64,000 bases of DNA from Rhizobium giardinii bv. giardinii H152 (GTDB taxonomy: Bacteria; Pseudomonadota; Alphaproteobacteria; Rhizobiales; Rhizobiaceae): positions 62,188-126,187 of the forward strand of contig NZ_KB902580.1 in assembly GCF_000379605.1 (NCBI RefSeq), written 5' to 3'. Below are positions 28,113 to 37,253 of this stretch, one piece after another. The notes under the pieces are model-generated. The model saw only the letters and a list, made by a program, of their open reading frames with translations. It had not been told where the DNA came from and did not search any database. A program made the translations under genes and the position numbers. Within the stretch, counting starts at the first letter, position 1; the number at the start of each line of letters is the position of its first letter.

Positions 28113-28930
28113 TCGGCTCCCCCATGGGTTTCCTGGACGTGGACGGCCTTGCGGTCGTGGCGGCGCGAGACGGAATTGTCCGTCGCACCCGTGATGGCGG
28201 AGACGAGCTCCTGGTTGGAGGATTCCGGCGTGAAGACGCCGTTGTTCCGACCGAGCCTCAGAACAACAATGCGGTCAGCAACGGCACGCACGTCTTCCAT
28301 ATTGTGGCTGATGATGATGACGCCAAGACCGCGATCTCGCACGCGCTCGATCAGGTTCAGAACCTCCGCCGTCTGTGCCACACCAAGCGCTGCCGTCGGC
28401 TCGTCGAGCATGATGAGCGTCGGATTGAGCAGCAGCGAACGCGCGATGGCGACCGTCTGCCGCTGTCCGCCGGAGAGCGAGGCCACAGGCTCGCGCACGG
28501 AGGGGATGCGCGCAGCGAGTTCACGCAGGAGCGTCCAGGCGCGCACTTCCATTGCGACCTCATCGAGCGCCCAGGGCGACATCTCATGCCCCAGGAACAG
28601 ATTTGCCACGACATCCAGGTTCTCGCACAGGGCAAGATCCTGGAACACCGTGGCGATGCCGAGGTCCAGCGCCTTGGCGGGACTGTCGAGCGTCACAGCC
28701 TGCCCACAGAATTCGATCGAACCGGCGGACGGCTGGTGCACACCGGCGAGCACCTTGACCAGCGTCGACTTGCCGGCACCGTTGTCGCCGACAAGCGCGA
28801 CGACTTCGCCGGCTTTGACGTCGAGCTCGATATCCGTGAGCGCGGATACCGCTCCGAAATTCTTCGATATGCCGCTCAGACGCAGCACCGATTTTCCCCT
28901 GTCGGGAGCACTTGGAAGCTTAGCTGTCAT
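28109..28930 (-). CDS. Sugar ABC transporter ATP-binding protein (single domain)
   Basis: ABC ATPase of 273 aa with Walker A (VGDNGAGKSTLV), Q loop (TVFQDLALCENL), signature (ASLSGGQRQTVAIAR), Walker B (PTLIMLDEPTAALG) and H loop (IIISHNMEDV). Most ribose-type transporters have a tandem ATPase of about 500 residues; this is the single-domain form known from several rhizobial sugar systems such as fructose FrcA. A TTG start 6 nt upstream is possible. It lies between the binding protein and the permease. Confidence 0.9.
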   Translation of the reverse strand: MTAKLPSAPDRGKSVLRLSGISKNFGAVSALTDIELDVKAGEVVALVGDNGAGKSTLVKVLAGVHQPSAGSIEFCGQAVTLDSPAKALDLGIATVFQDLALCENLDVVANLFLGHEMSPWALDEVAMEVRAWTLLRELAARIPSVREPVASLSGGQRQTVAIARSLLLNPTLIMLDEPTAALGVAQTAEVLNLIERVRDRGLGVIIISHNMEDVRAVADRIVVLRLGRNNGVFTPESSNQELVSAITGATDNSVSRRHDRKAVHVQETHGGAE

Positions 28931-28959
28931 GGCCAAAATGACCTTTCAATTAATCGGGG

Positions 28960-28986
28960 TGTCCGGCCGCGAAGCGCAGCCGGACA
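28960..28986 (-). promoter_or_regulatory. Intercistronic hairpin after the binding-protein gene
   Basis: TGTCCGGC (28960-28967) pairs with GCCGGACA (28979-28986), with a further CGC-GAA-GCG stem inside. It lies between the substrate-binding gene and the ATPase gene without a T-run. Such hairpins often protect the upstream mRNA and lower expression of the downstream transporter genes. Confidence 0.5.
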
Positions 28987-28996
28987 TGACGGCAGC

Positions 28997-30043
28997 TTAG
29001 TTGATGATGCCGAGTTTGCGGCACCCTTCAACATACTCGCCGGTGCAGATTTCTTCCGGCTTGTTAATTCCCTTGTCGAAGATTTCGGCTTTGATGTTCT
29101 CCGCCGTGACGACCGCAGGCACGAAAAGCTGCGAGGGCGTTTCGTAGAGCTCGTGGGTTGCTTCCGGCTTTTCACCCTTAAGCAGCTTCACCGCCACGCC
29201 CGCCGCGGCCGCAGCGACGATTTCGGATGGCTTCGAGATTGTGTTGTACTGGTCGCCCGAGATAATGAGCTGGAGGGCTGCGATCGTCGCGTCATTGCCG
29301 GTGACCGGCGGCATTTCCTTGACGCCTGCAGCTTTCAATGCCGCAATCGCGCCGCCGCCCGTGCCGTCGTTTGCTGCGACAATGCCGGTGATCTGGTCAC
29401 CGAAACGGGTAATCTGGCCGGCGGTCCATTCCTGCGCCTTTGGCGGTGCCCAGTCCGGAGTATCGAACTCGGCAAGCGTTTTGTAAGGCGAAGCGTCGAG
29501 CGCGGAGTCAATGCCGTCGCGGATGAGGCCGGCGGCCGCATCGGTCGGCGAGCCGTTGATCTGCAGCACGCCGGAACCATCCGGAACGCCCTTCGCCTTC
29601 AGGTGATCGACTAGCGACTGCGCGATGGCACGGCCGATGCCTTTATTGTCGAAGGACACATAGTAGTCGGCCGGCTTGGCTGGTATCGGGCGGTCATAGG
29701 CGATGACCTTGACGTCCTGCGACTGGGCGATTTCGACCAGCCCCGCGGCGGCGGCGGAATCGACCGGATCGAGGACGATGACCTTGGCGCCCTGCGCGAT
29801 CACCGAGTTGAACTGCTGTTGCTGGAGCGCGACGTCTGCATTGGCATTCTGGTAGATGACAGTGCAGGTTGGGCAAAGCTTCGCCATCTCGGCCTTAAAC
29901 CCTGGATAGTCGTGTTGCTCGTAGCGGGTCGAAGCCTGGTCGGGCATCAGGAAGGCGACGGTCGCATTTTCCTGGGCAATAGCGGCGTTGCCCAACGACA
30001 GCACGAGGCCGGTCGATGCGAGCAGATAGGTAAGCGTCTTCAT
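28997..30043 (-). CDS. Sugar ABC transporter substrate-binding protein
   Basis: Periplasmic binding protein of 348 aa (RbsB/XylF class). A signal peptide (MKTLTYLLASTGLVLSLGNA, cleaved near AIAQ) is followed by the two-lobed fold: VAFLMPDQASTRYEQHDYPG, VIVLDPVDSAAAAGLVE, VIAYDRPI and GIVAANDGTGGGAIAALKAA. The ATG at 30043 has a GGAGG site; the longer open frame to 30157 adds no signal peptide. It is the first gene of the operon and probably binds ribitol or a related pentitol. Confidence 0.9.
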   Translation of the reverse strand: MKTLTYLLASTGLVLSLGNAAIAQENATVAFLMPDQASTRYEQHDYPGFKAEMAKLCPTCTVIYQNANADVALQQQQFNSVIAQGAKVIVLDPVDSAAAAGLVEIAQSQDVKVIAYDRPIPAKPADYYVSFDNKGIGRAIAQSLVDHLKAKGVPDGSGVLQINGSPTDAAAGLIRDGIDSALDASPYKTLAEFDTPDWAPPKAQEWTAGQITRFGDQITGIVAANDGTGGGAIAALKAAGVKEMPPVTGNDATIAALQLIISGDQYNTISKPSEIVAAAAAGVAVKLLKGEKPEATHELYETPSQLFVPAVVTAENIKAEIFDKGINKPEEICTGEYVEGCRKLGIIN

Positions 30044-30218
30044 TGGTTCCTCCACGGTTGATTTTGCCAGCGACTGAGCCCAAAAAGTCGACATGCCCCG
30101 ACAGATCCCACGCCTGCATTGGCGCGCAACTCGTCGTCCGCTGCGATCGTGTCGCAACGTCCGGCTCGTCGGTACTATGTCTGACTCCTCCCTTGGGCCA
30201 GCCTTGCTGATTTAGGCA

Positions 30219-30254
30219 CTTCATCGATGGAGCACAGGTGCTCAATCGATGAAG
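30219..30254. promoter_or_regulatory. Double palindromic LacI-type operator
   Basis: A 36-bp nested palindrome: outer arms CTTCATCGAT and ATCGATGAAG, inner arms GAGCAC and GTGCTC around AG, each perfect. It also contains two ATCGAT-centred sites 22 bp apart (30223-30228 and 30245-30250), two helical turns, as expected for two LacI-family dimers. It lies between the divergent regulator and transport genes. Confidence 0.75.
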
Positions 30255-30313
30255 CATCAATTGCCACCAATCCACATTGGTGTCAAGGTGACTCACCCAA
30301 GCGGAGATAAAAT

Positions 30314-31333
30314 GTGAATAGAACAAGCCAACCGAAAAGGCCGACCATCTACGATCTGGCTGAACTGGCAGGCACCTCGGCCAGTGCCGTCAGCGCCGTG
30401 CTGAACGGCAACTGGAAGAAGCGCCGCATCAGCGCGAAGCTCGCCGAAAAGATCACCAAGCTCGCCGAGGAACAGGGCTACGCGCTCAACATGCAGGCAA
30501 GCGCGCTACGACGGGATCGCTCCAGGATCATCGGCATGATTGTTCCGAAATACGACAACCGCTACTTCGGTTCGATCGTCGAGCAGTTCGAAGCGCTGGC
30601 CCGCGAACGCGGTCTCTTTCCGATCGTCACCTGCACCCGGCGCGATCCGGCGCTCGAGTTGGAAGCAGCGCGCGCCATGTTGTCCTATCAGGTCGACTGC
30701 CTGATCGCGACCGGTGCGACCGATCCGGACCGCGTGATGGATCTCTGCTCGGCCGCCGGAGTAAGGACCATCAACCTCGACCTACCTGGCTCCCGCGCCC
30801 CCTCAGTCATCTCCGACAATTATGGTGGGGCCTTAGAGCTGACGCGGCGGGTTCTTGCCAATTGCGAGAAGGAATACGGTGAGAAAACGCCCCTCCTCTT
30901 CGTTGGCGGCCGCGGCTCGGACCATAACACGGTGGAACGCGTCCGGGGCTTTCGCAATGCCCATGCGCAGGCGGGTATCGCGGTCGACGAAAGGCTGATG
31001 CTCACCTGCGGCTACGCCCCCGAAAAGGCGGAGAACGCGATGAATCAACTTGCCGAGCGGACGAGCAACCTGCCGCGCGGCATGTTCGTCAACTCCACCA
31101 TCTCACTGGAAGGTGTGATGCACTGGATTCGCCGCTCCGGCCATTACGCTGACGGGATGCCGCAACTTGGCTGCTTCGACTGGGATCCCTTCGTCGCCAT
31201 GCTGGGCGACCATATCGAGATGATGCGGCAGGACGTACCCAAAATGCTGGAAGCGGTGTTCAGCATTATTGATTCCGGCGTGACGGATCCGACAGTCGTG
31301 CAGATCCCGCCCATCGTCGAAAACATCGGTTGA
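30314..31333 (+). CDS. LacI-family transcriptional regulator of the ribitol operon
   Basis: Regulator of 339 aa with an N-terminal HTH (PTIYDLAELAGTSASAVSAVLNG) and the hinge helix, then a periplasmic-binding-like effector domain (IIGMIVPKYDNRYFGSIVEQFE, CLIATGATDPDRV, GMFVNSTISLEGVM). It starts with GTG at 30314. It is divergent from the transporter operon with 270 nt between the starts, and the 36-bp palindrome lies in that gap. It probably represses the operon without ribitol or ribulose. Confidence 0.88.
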   Translation: MNRTSQPKRPTIYDLAELAGTSASAVSAVLNGNWKKRRISAKLAEKITKLAEEQGYALNMQASALRRDRSRIIGMIVPKYDNRYFGSIVEQFEALARERGLFPIVTCTRRDPALELEAARAMLSYQVDCLIATGATDPDRVMDLCSAAGVRTINLDLPGSRAPSVISDNYGGALELTRRVLANCEKEYGEKTPLLFVGGRGSDHNTVERVRGFRNAHAQAGIAVDERLMLTCGYAPEKAENAMNQLAERTSNLPRGMFVNSTISLEGVMHWIRRSGHYADGMPQLGCFDWDPFVAMLGDHIEMMRQDVPKMLEAVFSIIDSGVTDPTVVQIPPIVENIG

Positions 31334-31686
31334 GCCTGGGGCCCGCGGTAGGAAGCAATTGCGGCTGCATTGCCGTCCTAGCGGCGCTCTACCTCGCTTG
31401 GCACGCGCTCGGCACGGTATCCTCCTACGCATTCATCGCGAACCGTCTTGAACACGCTCTTGCGGCTCTCTTCGTTCCCTGCAGGGATGCGATCAATCTG
31501 GGTGAAGTGCAGGGCCGCCAAGAGTTGCAAGCAATCCGGTCAGGTGCGCACCCTTCGCCGCTACCTTCCAGAACGGCTGATCGACGGCATCCTGCGCAAG
31601 TTCAACGGCTTCACCGCCTAGGCCGAAGCGCAATCCAAATCCAACCACTTCGAAACCAGACCCGCAATCCGGCGCCTGTGCCCATG
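31334..31686. other. Spacer with an unidentified coding scrap
   Basis: Around 31500-31620 the plus strand encodes QVRTLRRYLPERLIDGILRK and FNGFTA with a stop. It could be the end of a lost oxidoreductase or other gene, but I cannot assign it. No start, repeat or terminator is clear. Confidence 0.3.
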
Positions 31687-32604
31687 CTACTTCGCGATAG
31701 ATGTGGAAAACAGCGCTGCCGGTATCCCGGGGTCGTCGGCGTCGGTGACCAGCAGGAGATCCAGTCGATCACCGTGCAGCCGGGCGTTGATGCCCTCTAC
31801 CTTGTACGGCTGGTCAAGCCGCTGCAAGGACCGTAAGTGCCCGCCATTTTCGACGATCCCGATGGCAGCTCCGAAGCAAGCTCCATCGCGATAAGCATCT
31901 TCGGTATCTTCCGCGACGGCGCAGAACACCATGTCCCCGTTTGGCAGAGCGGCTGCGTCGGTAAAGCAGAAGGGAACGCCCCGGACCAAACCGAGGTCCA
32001 GCCGATGGGTAGCGGACGGCTCGATGCTATCGGCTCGTGGGCTTTGCAAAGCGTCGAGAACTCGCGAAAGTGAGTATCGGATGATCGCGTTGGCGGCCTG
32101 CCGCTTGTTACCGCGCTGGAACAGACGCAACTCCTCGCCAAAAACGACGGCGCCCTCGATGTTGAGTTCAGGGAACGTATCTTTGAGTGGAGCGAGAAGG
32201 GGAGACAAATCCACTTCACGTGGCGAACCACAGACCGCGCCATTCACGTCGAGGCCGAGTAAAGCGCCGCGACAACGGTTTGACCTTGAACCTGAGCCCA
32301 CGGCTAGAAGGGCGCCATACGGAAAATTCTGGAAGGGCGGAAGGAGGACAAGTGCCTCCAGGTCAGGCTTCCGCCGCTTTCGCTCTGCCTTGACGTCTGG
32401 CAACGCACCATCAAGGAGACGGATCAGATCACCGGGTTCAAGTTCGGTTGTCGAAAACACACCCAGGTGAAGCTCGTCGTCGGCGACAACGTACATAGTG
32501 GTACCGACACACACGAGCCCGCTCGCCGCGCTGATGTGCAAGGGCCGCATTCTGGCAGAGGACGCCTTGATATCAAGCTCCCGCATCTTGGTTAGGATTA
32601 TCAT
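31687..32604 (-). CDS. DUF6929-like protein
   Basis: Soluble protein of 305 aa with a beta-rich, propeller-like repeat composition: ISAASGLVCVGTTMYVVADD, LEALVLLPPFQNFPYGALLA, RGALLGLDVNG, FCFTDAAALPNGDMVFCAVAEDTED and the end KVEGINARLHGDRLDLLLVTDADDP. These segments match my recollection of the DUF6929 family, which has no known function. No signal peptide is seen. An internal ATG at 32586 is an alternative start. Confidence 0.65.
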   Translation of the reverse strand: MIILTKMRELDIKASSARMRPLHISAASGLVCVGTTMYVVADDELHLGVFSTTELEPGDLIRLLDGALPDVKAERKRRKPDLEALVLLPPFQNFPYGALLAVGSGSRSNRCRGALLGLDVNGAVCGSPREVDLSPLLAPLKDTFPELNIEGAVVFGEELRLFQRGNKRQAANAIIRYSLSRVLDALQSPRADSIEPSATHRLDLGLVRGVPFCFTDAAALPNGDMVFCAVAEDTEDAYRDGACFGAAIGIVENGGHLRSLQRLDQPYKVEGINARLHGDRLDLLLVTDADDPGIPAALFSTSIAK

Positions 32605-32666
32605 TTCTGTTTCTTATCAGGCTGAACTGGGCAGTTCCACCTCTCCTAACCCGAAACCAAGCACAC

Positions 32667-32921
32667 ATGGGCGCGGCCATGTTCATCGGCGGCTGGATGC
32701 TGAAGCGGTTCGGCCAGAACGACAGGGAGCGCACCTTGGCCGCCGAGGAAGGCGGACTTTATGAAGCGACTTTGCGGGACTATAGGCGCAAAGCTCTCAC
32801 CATCTCCATTTGGGCAGGTTTTGCGGTTCTCACTATTTGGGCCGCGAAGCCCATCTGGAACTACGCCATTTTTGGGTTCAACCCAATCCTGGACGACCTT
32901 CTGTCCATCACGTGTTCCTGA
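32667..32921 (+). CDS. Possible small single-pass membrane protein
   Basis: Frame of 84 aa with a charged N-terminal half (FGQNDRERTLAAEEGGLYEA, TLRDYRRKA) and one hydrophobic segment (LTISIWAGFAVLTIWA). The ribosome-binding site is weak and no family is recognised, but composition and hydrophobic pattern favour a real protein. Confidence 0.35.
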   Translation: MGAAMFIGGWMLKRFGQNDRERTLAAEEGGLYEATLRDYRRKALTISIWAGFAVLTIWAAKPIWNYAIFGFNPILDDLLSITCS

Positions 32922-32982
32922 TGAGACGAATCATGACCAGCACCCAGCACCCGTGTACCGGGCCATACTGACGAGGAGATAA

Positions 32983-33084
32983 ATGAGGAAATCAATCGAA
33001 AGCGTTTCGCTAGGCGAGTTTGACAGTCAGGCTAGCGATAGGTTGGCAGCTGTCTGGCGGGCTGTCCGTCACACACCTTCTTAG
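32983..33084 (+). CDS. Possible very small protein
   Basis: A 33-codon frame (MRKSIESVSLGEFDSQASDR and 13 more residues) preceded by a good GAGGAG site 5-6 nt before the ATG. No family recognised. The rest of 32922-33327 holds nothing I can name. Confidence 0.2.
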   Translation: MRKSIESVSLGEFDSQASDRLAAVWRAVRHTPS

Positions 33085-33327
33085 CGACTGCGCATTCTCT
33101 CAGCTGTGAAAACGGGCCGGGTCGCCGAAACGGGAAATCGACGTCAATCGCCGGTGGAAATCGGCGGTCGCCGTGCGGGGTGTCCGCTGCATATCGATCC
33201 CCTTAGGCCCACAGGCGACCGCCTGTCTCGATGGGAAATGACAGGCCTTTGAGGTTGCGCCAGCGATCAAGACCTCCGCGGGAGAACTTCGGCGAGCAAT
33301 GGGTCGGAAGCCTCCAACTTGGTTATC

Positions 33328-33549
33328 CTACCTAATCAGCCGATCAACTTTCGCCTGCAGCCGCGGGCCGATCAGCAGGATGGCAGGGATGACGATGACG
33401 TAGGCGGTGCTCCACGAGCGCAGCCATACTCCTGCAAAACCATCCGAGAATCCGAGATTGAGCGCGAGGAGGACGAATGAAATAATCCCCGTTGTGACGA
33501 TCCCCATCGACAGGGCGAAGGCGATTTTCCGTTTCAGTTCCGTGTTCAT
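33328..33549 (-). CDS. DUF2798 small membrane protein
   Basis: Membrane protein of 73 aa with two hydrophobic helices (FALSMGIVTTGIISFVLLAL and TAYVIVIPAILLIGPRL) and a WLRSWSTAY turn, the DUF2798 layout. Function unknown. The ATG at 33549 removes a ten-residue extension present in the open frame. Confidence 0.7.
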   Translation of the reverse strand: MNTELKRKIAFALSMGIVTTGIISFVLLALNLGFSDGFAGVWLRSWSTAYVIVIPAILLIGPRLQAKVDRLIR

Positions 33550-33656
33550 GTCCTTCTCCAGGAAGGTTTGAGGGGGCATTCCGCAACACCCACATCATAG
33601 CGCGAGCGGAGACGTGGGCATCAGGCGGTCGATGTTGTCTTTTGGTCTTCAAGAAT

Positions 33657-34523
33657 TCAGAGATGAGTCGATTGCGATTTCAACGCAGCCACGCGAACGC
33701 TGTTCGGAGCTCCTTGGGTCACTGCCGGCAGGCGCCGATAGCGCGTCGCCGGGCTACTGAGCGAAAGGTTCGGCATCAGCCTTTGGCGCGCCGCCTCATA
33801 GGCCTCCCAGTCGCCGGCATCGGGCAAGGACGGGATGGTGATGTGTTCGCCAAGATCGAGGCCGGCGAGCGCCGCGTCGACCATGTCCTCGCCCGACATG
33901 ACGATTTCGCTTGGCAGATGCTCCAGCGGCGTTCCGGCTTTTTCCCAAAAGGCGGTCGCAGTCGCGCCCGGCAGGACAGCCTGAGTCCGAATATTCTTGT
34001 CCTTCAGTTCTGCGATCAGCGACTGGCTGAACGCAACGACGAAGGCCTTGGTCGCGCCGTAGACGCCATTGAGGACCTGTGGAGCGACGGCGACGACCGA
34101 TGCGATGTTGATGATGGTGCCGCTGCCCCGGGCGACGAAGCGCGGTACGGCGGCGTAGGTCAGGCGGGTCAACGCGGTGACGTTCAACGAAATCATCCGC
34201 TCCATTGCATCGACGTCGGAGGCGAGCAACGGACTGGACGCCCCTACCCCGGCATTATTGACCAGCATGGTGATGCGATCATCGTCATGGAGCACCATTT
34301 CGACACGGCGCAGATCGGACATGTCGTTCAGGTCCGCCGTCAAGGTATCGACCTTACGGCCGGTATGCTCGCTGATCCGCTTGGCCAGTTGGCCAAGTCG
34401 TGTCTCGTTCCTGGCGACGAGCAGGAGGTCGTAACCTCTCCTGGCCAGGCGATCGGCATATATCGCGCCGATGCCGGAGGACGCACCGGTGATAAGCGCT
34501 TTACCTTGTATTTCCTGTGTCAT
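33657..34523 (-). CDS. Short-chain dehydrogenase/reductase
   Basis: NAD(P)-dependent SDR of 288 aa with TGASSGIGAIYADRLARRGY, the NNAGVG motif, active-site YGATK with the upstream serine in INIASVVAV, and PGATATAFW. A C-terminal extension of about 45 residues beyond the core (NLSLSSPATRYRRLPAVTQG) looks unstructured and may reflect drift past an original stop. The substrate is unknown; the neighbouring stress genes suggest reactive carbonyls. Confidence 0.82.
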   Translation of the reverse strand: MTQEIQGKALITGASSGIGAIYADRLARRGYDLLLVARNETRLGQLAKRISEHTGRKVDTLTADLNDMSDLRRVEMVLHDDDRITMLVNNAGVGASSPLLASDVDAMERMISLNVTALTRLTYAAVPRFVARGSGTIINIASVVAVAPQVLNGVYGATKAFVVAFSQSLIAELKDKNIRTQAVLPGATATAFWEKAGTPLEHLPSEIVMSGEDMVDAALAGLDLGEHITIPSLPDAGDWEAYEAARQRLMPNLSLSSPATRYRRLPAVTQGAPNSVRVAALKSQSTHL

Positions 34524-34912
34524 GTCAGGCTCCTCTGAGATCGGCGGATGGTCGAACTAAGCCGGGATGGCAGCATTTTACCGCCTCGCATCACGCCGCA
34601 GAGACTGGAGCCGTGATGTATCTCGATTGTGTGCGGGCAGCCGGTGAACTGTATCACTATGTAGAAAAGCGCTTGCGGCATGCTCTGTCACCGCGTGCGG
34701 CCGGTCACGCGGCACGCGGTTCCGAGATTGTATGCGGCGGTATCCCGCCCCACGGCAAATACATAAGCTTACAAAAGTCGCATCCCACGGACACATCGCC
34801 CACACATGCTTTGGCGCAAATGACGGTGCCCGCCCAAGCACGACAGTCCGAATGACCGGCTGCCCGCGTGGCTCGGCTCAACCTTGCATTTCGATCCTGA
34901 AAGGATGACACT
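34524..34912. other. Spacer between divergent SDR and cupin genes
   Basis: About 390 nt holding the promoters of both genes. No ORF with plausible composition and no copy of the 15-bp stress motif is seen; a clear GAAAGGA ribosome-binding site precedes the cupin start. Confidence 0.4.
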
Positions 34913-35314
34913 ATGAAAATCTCTCGGACCTTGATCGCTGCGGCCTTGATCGCAGGCGCCGGACTGTCGCTCACCGCGGCGCAGGCACAGCAACAGCAGA
35001 TCCAGCGAACCGATCTCGTCCAAAGCGATATCAGTGTTGCCGAACGCGAAGTCCTTCAGGTGCGCGTTGACTTCGAACCGGGCGCGGTGTCCATCAATCA
35101 TACTCACCCGGGCGAAGAGGTTGCCTACGTCCTCGAAGGCGTTCTCGAATATCAGCTTGAAGGCAGCCAACCGGTGACACTGAAAGCTGGTGAATCGCTC
35201 TTCATCCCCGCCGGCGTGGCGCACCTGGCGAAAAACGTCGGCAACGGCAAAGCCTCCGAGCTGGCGACTTATATCGTCAAGAAGGCAGCACCGCTCGTCG
35301 TTCCCGTGAAGTGA
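34913..35314 (+). CDS. Exported cupin-domain protein
   Basis: Small beta-barrel protein of 133 aa with a signal peptide (MKISRTLIAAALIAGAGLSL, cleaved near AQAQ). The cupin metal motifs are both present: INHTHPGEEVAYVLEG (motif 1) and FIPAGVAHLAKN (motif 2), so a periplasmic metal-bound dioxygenase, isomerase or binding role is possible. It lies 49 nt before the epoxide hydrolase gene and probably shares its promoter. A remnant of a paralogue lies at 24.2 kb beside another hydrolase gene. Confidence 0.82.
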   Translation: MKISRTLIAAALIAGAGLSLTAAQAQQQQIQRTDLVQSDISVAEREVLQVRVDFEPGAVSINHTHPGEEVAYVLEGVLEYQLEGSQPVTLKAGESLFIPAGVAHLAKNVGNGKASELATYIVKKAAPLVVPVK

Positions 35315-35363
35315 ACGGTTCCGCAGGTCGATCGCGCTTTCGCGCAATGAAAGGAATGAGACG

Positions 35364-36674
35364 TTGAGCCCGCATCAATCCATGAGCCGTTCAGCCTTCT
35401 CGCGCCGCGCCGTGCTTCTGGGCGGCGCGGCGCTGGCGGCCTTCGCCCTTACGCCCCGAATGGTCGCCGCCGAGGTCAAGGCTGCAGCTTCGGTAGCATC
35501 TGAGGACATCCGGCCTTTCCGTGTCGATGTTCCAGAAGTGGCGCTCGCCGACCTGCGTCGCCGGCTTGCCACCACGCGATGGCCAGAGGCAGAGACCGTC
35601 GAGGACCGTTCCCAAGGCGTGCAATTGACGAAACTTCAAGCCCTCGTGCGCTACTGGGAAACCGACTACGATTGGCGCAAGGCGGAGGCGAAACTCAACG
35701 CCCTGCCGCAATTCCTGACGAACATCGATGGCCTGGAAATCCACTTCATCCACGTGCCCTCGAGTCACCCGGATGCATTGCCGCTGATCATGACGCACGG
35801 CTGGCCGGGATCGGTCTTAGAACTCTTGAAGGTCATCGGCCCGCTGACCGACCCGACGGCGCACGGGGGTCGCGCCGAGGATGCCTTCCATCTCGTCCTG
35901 CCGTCCATTCCAGGCTTCGGCTTTTCAGGAAAGCCCAAGGGCACTGGCTGGAATCCGGGACGCGTCGCCGAGGCCTGGGATGTCCTGATGAAGCGCCTCG
36001 GATATCCGACCTACGTGTCGCAGGGAGGCGACTGGGGAGCCATCATCTCCGATTCCATGGCCCGCCAGGCGCCGGAGGGCTTGCTTGGAATTCACGTCAA
36101 CAGGGTCGAGCGCTCGACCACGATCCCGCCCGACGTCGCAAAGGCGCTCAGGAACGGTGATCCCGCGCCGGAAAACCTGTCCGCCGAGGAGAAACGCGTG
36201 TTCGATCAGGCCCGTGAATTCCTCAACAAGGGGTTCGGATATGCCGCGATGATGGGAACGCGCCCGCAAACCATCGGATACGGGCTGTCGGACTCTCCCG
36301 TCGGACTTGCAGCATGGTTCTATGACAAGCTTGCCGACTGGGTATTTACGCGCGGCGATCCCGAGCTCTCGTTCACCAGGGACGAAATCCTCGACAACAT
36401 AACGCTCTACTGGCTGACCAATACGGAAACGTCGAGCGCGAGGATCTATTGGGAAAACGGCGCCGCCAACGCCAAGTTGACTCCCATCTCCATCCCGGCG
36501 GCGGTAACGGTCTTTCCAGGAGAGGTCTACAGGCCGCCCAAAAGTTGGGCGCAGCGAGCCTACAAGAACCTCATCTATTACAATCGCGTGGACAAGGGAG
36601 GCCATTTCGCGGCGTGGGAGGAGCCTGAGCTTTTCAGCCGCGAGGTGAGAGCCGCATTCCGGACTTTGCGCTAG
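35364..36674 (+). CDS. Exported epoxide hydrolase (microsomal/juvenile-hormone type)
   Basis: Hydrolase of 436 aa. A twin-arginine-like leader (FSRRAVLLGGAALAAFALTP) is followed by the EHN domain (IRPFRVDVPEVALADLRRRL, TRWPEAE, YDWRKAEAKLN) and the alpha/beta core with THGWPGS, the aspartate nucleophile in GGDWGA, and the catalytic histidine in DKGGHFAAWEEPELF. The TTG at 35364 has AAGGA 9 nt upstream; an ATG at 35382 lacks a site. It follows the cupin gene and may detoxify epoxides in the periplasm. Confidence 0.85.
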   Translation: MSPHQSMSRSAFSRRAVLLGGAALAAFALTPRMVAAEVKAAASVASEDIRPFRVDVPEVALADLRRRLATTRWPEAETVEDRSQGVQLTKLQALVRYWETDYDWRKAEAKLNALPQFLTNIDGLEIHFIHVPSSHPDALPLIMTHGWPGSVLELLKVIGPLTDPTAHGGRAEDAFHLVLPSIPGFGFSGKPKGTGWNPGRVAEAWDVLMKRLGYPTYVSQGGDWGAIISDSMARQAPEGLLGIHVNRVERSTTIPPDVAKALRNGDPAPENLSAEEKRVFDQAREFLNKGFGYAAMMGTRPQTIGYGLSDSPVGLAAWFYDKLADWVFTRGDPELSFTRDEILDNITLYWLTNTETSSARIYWENGAANAKLTPISIPAAVTVFPGEVYRPPKSWAQRAYKNLIYYNRVDKGGHFAAWEEPELFSREVRAAFRTLR

Positions 36675-36729
36675 GGTGCAGTGTGCAGCGATTGCGGGTG
36701 GTGTGAGAGCTCGATCATCCCCCGCTTCG

Positions 36730-37125
36730 GCCAACCGTACTGGCGCGTGTGACCCTGCCTCAACTCGACGAAGTGATTGCCGCGATCGAGCGTGATCCGG
36801 ACGTCCAGGGTTGGCAGCGCGCTTGCACTGGCCGGTGACATTCGCTTCGCCAGCCGCGAGAATGCGGTTCTTTCGCAATGGGAGATCGACGCGGCACTTG
36901 TGCCCTGGGGGCGGCCCCATGGCGTGCCTTCCACGGCTGATGGGACGCGGTCGCGCTCTGGAAGTCCTGCTCGGTGGCGCTGATATCGATGGCGATCTCA
37001 TCGCCTCGGTCCAATGCCCCCAAGGCCAGGAAAGGATCAGGCAGCTCATGGAGACCGGGCTTCAAACAATTGAGGACACCGAGACACGACTCGGACACTG
37101 CACGGGAGAGCTCGGCAAGGAATAG
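36730..37125 (+). pseudogene. Enoyl-CoA hydratase/isomerase remnant
   Basis: Pieces of one gene in several frames: RVTLPQLDEVIAAIERDPDV at the 5' end, LALAGDIRFASRENAVLSQW, then GGGPMACLPRLMGRGRALEV and finally RQLMETGLQTIEDTETRLGH with a stop at 37125. These match the start, the oxyanion-hole helix and the end of crotonase-fold proteins. Large internal deletions and at least one frameshift make it non-functional. Confidence 0.6.
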
Positions 37126-37253
37126 TCCGTCCGGTCCGGCCGGCGGCTGCGCGCGAGCAAGGCGCTCCGCGCATCCTTCGGACATTTACTTCATGCCGTT
37201 TTCGGGAGAATACTCGCGATCCAGCTTCCACTATCCCGGAGATCGGTAAGGTC

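Noticed and set aside
28022-29614. Forward open frame of 530 codons opposite the ABC ATPase and binding-protein genes
   Set aside because: The reverse strand holds complete Walker motifs and a signal peptide; the forward frame is a shadow.
31500-31622. Transposase or dehydrogenase end (QVRTLRRYLPERLIDGILRK)
   Set aside because: Too short to assign, and no inverted repeats or flanking mobile-element features were seen.
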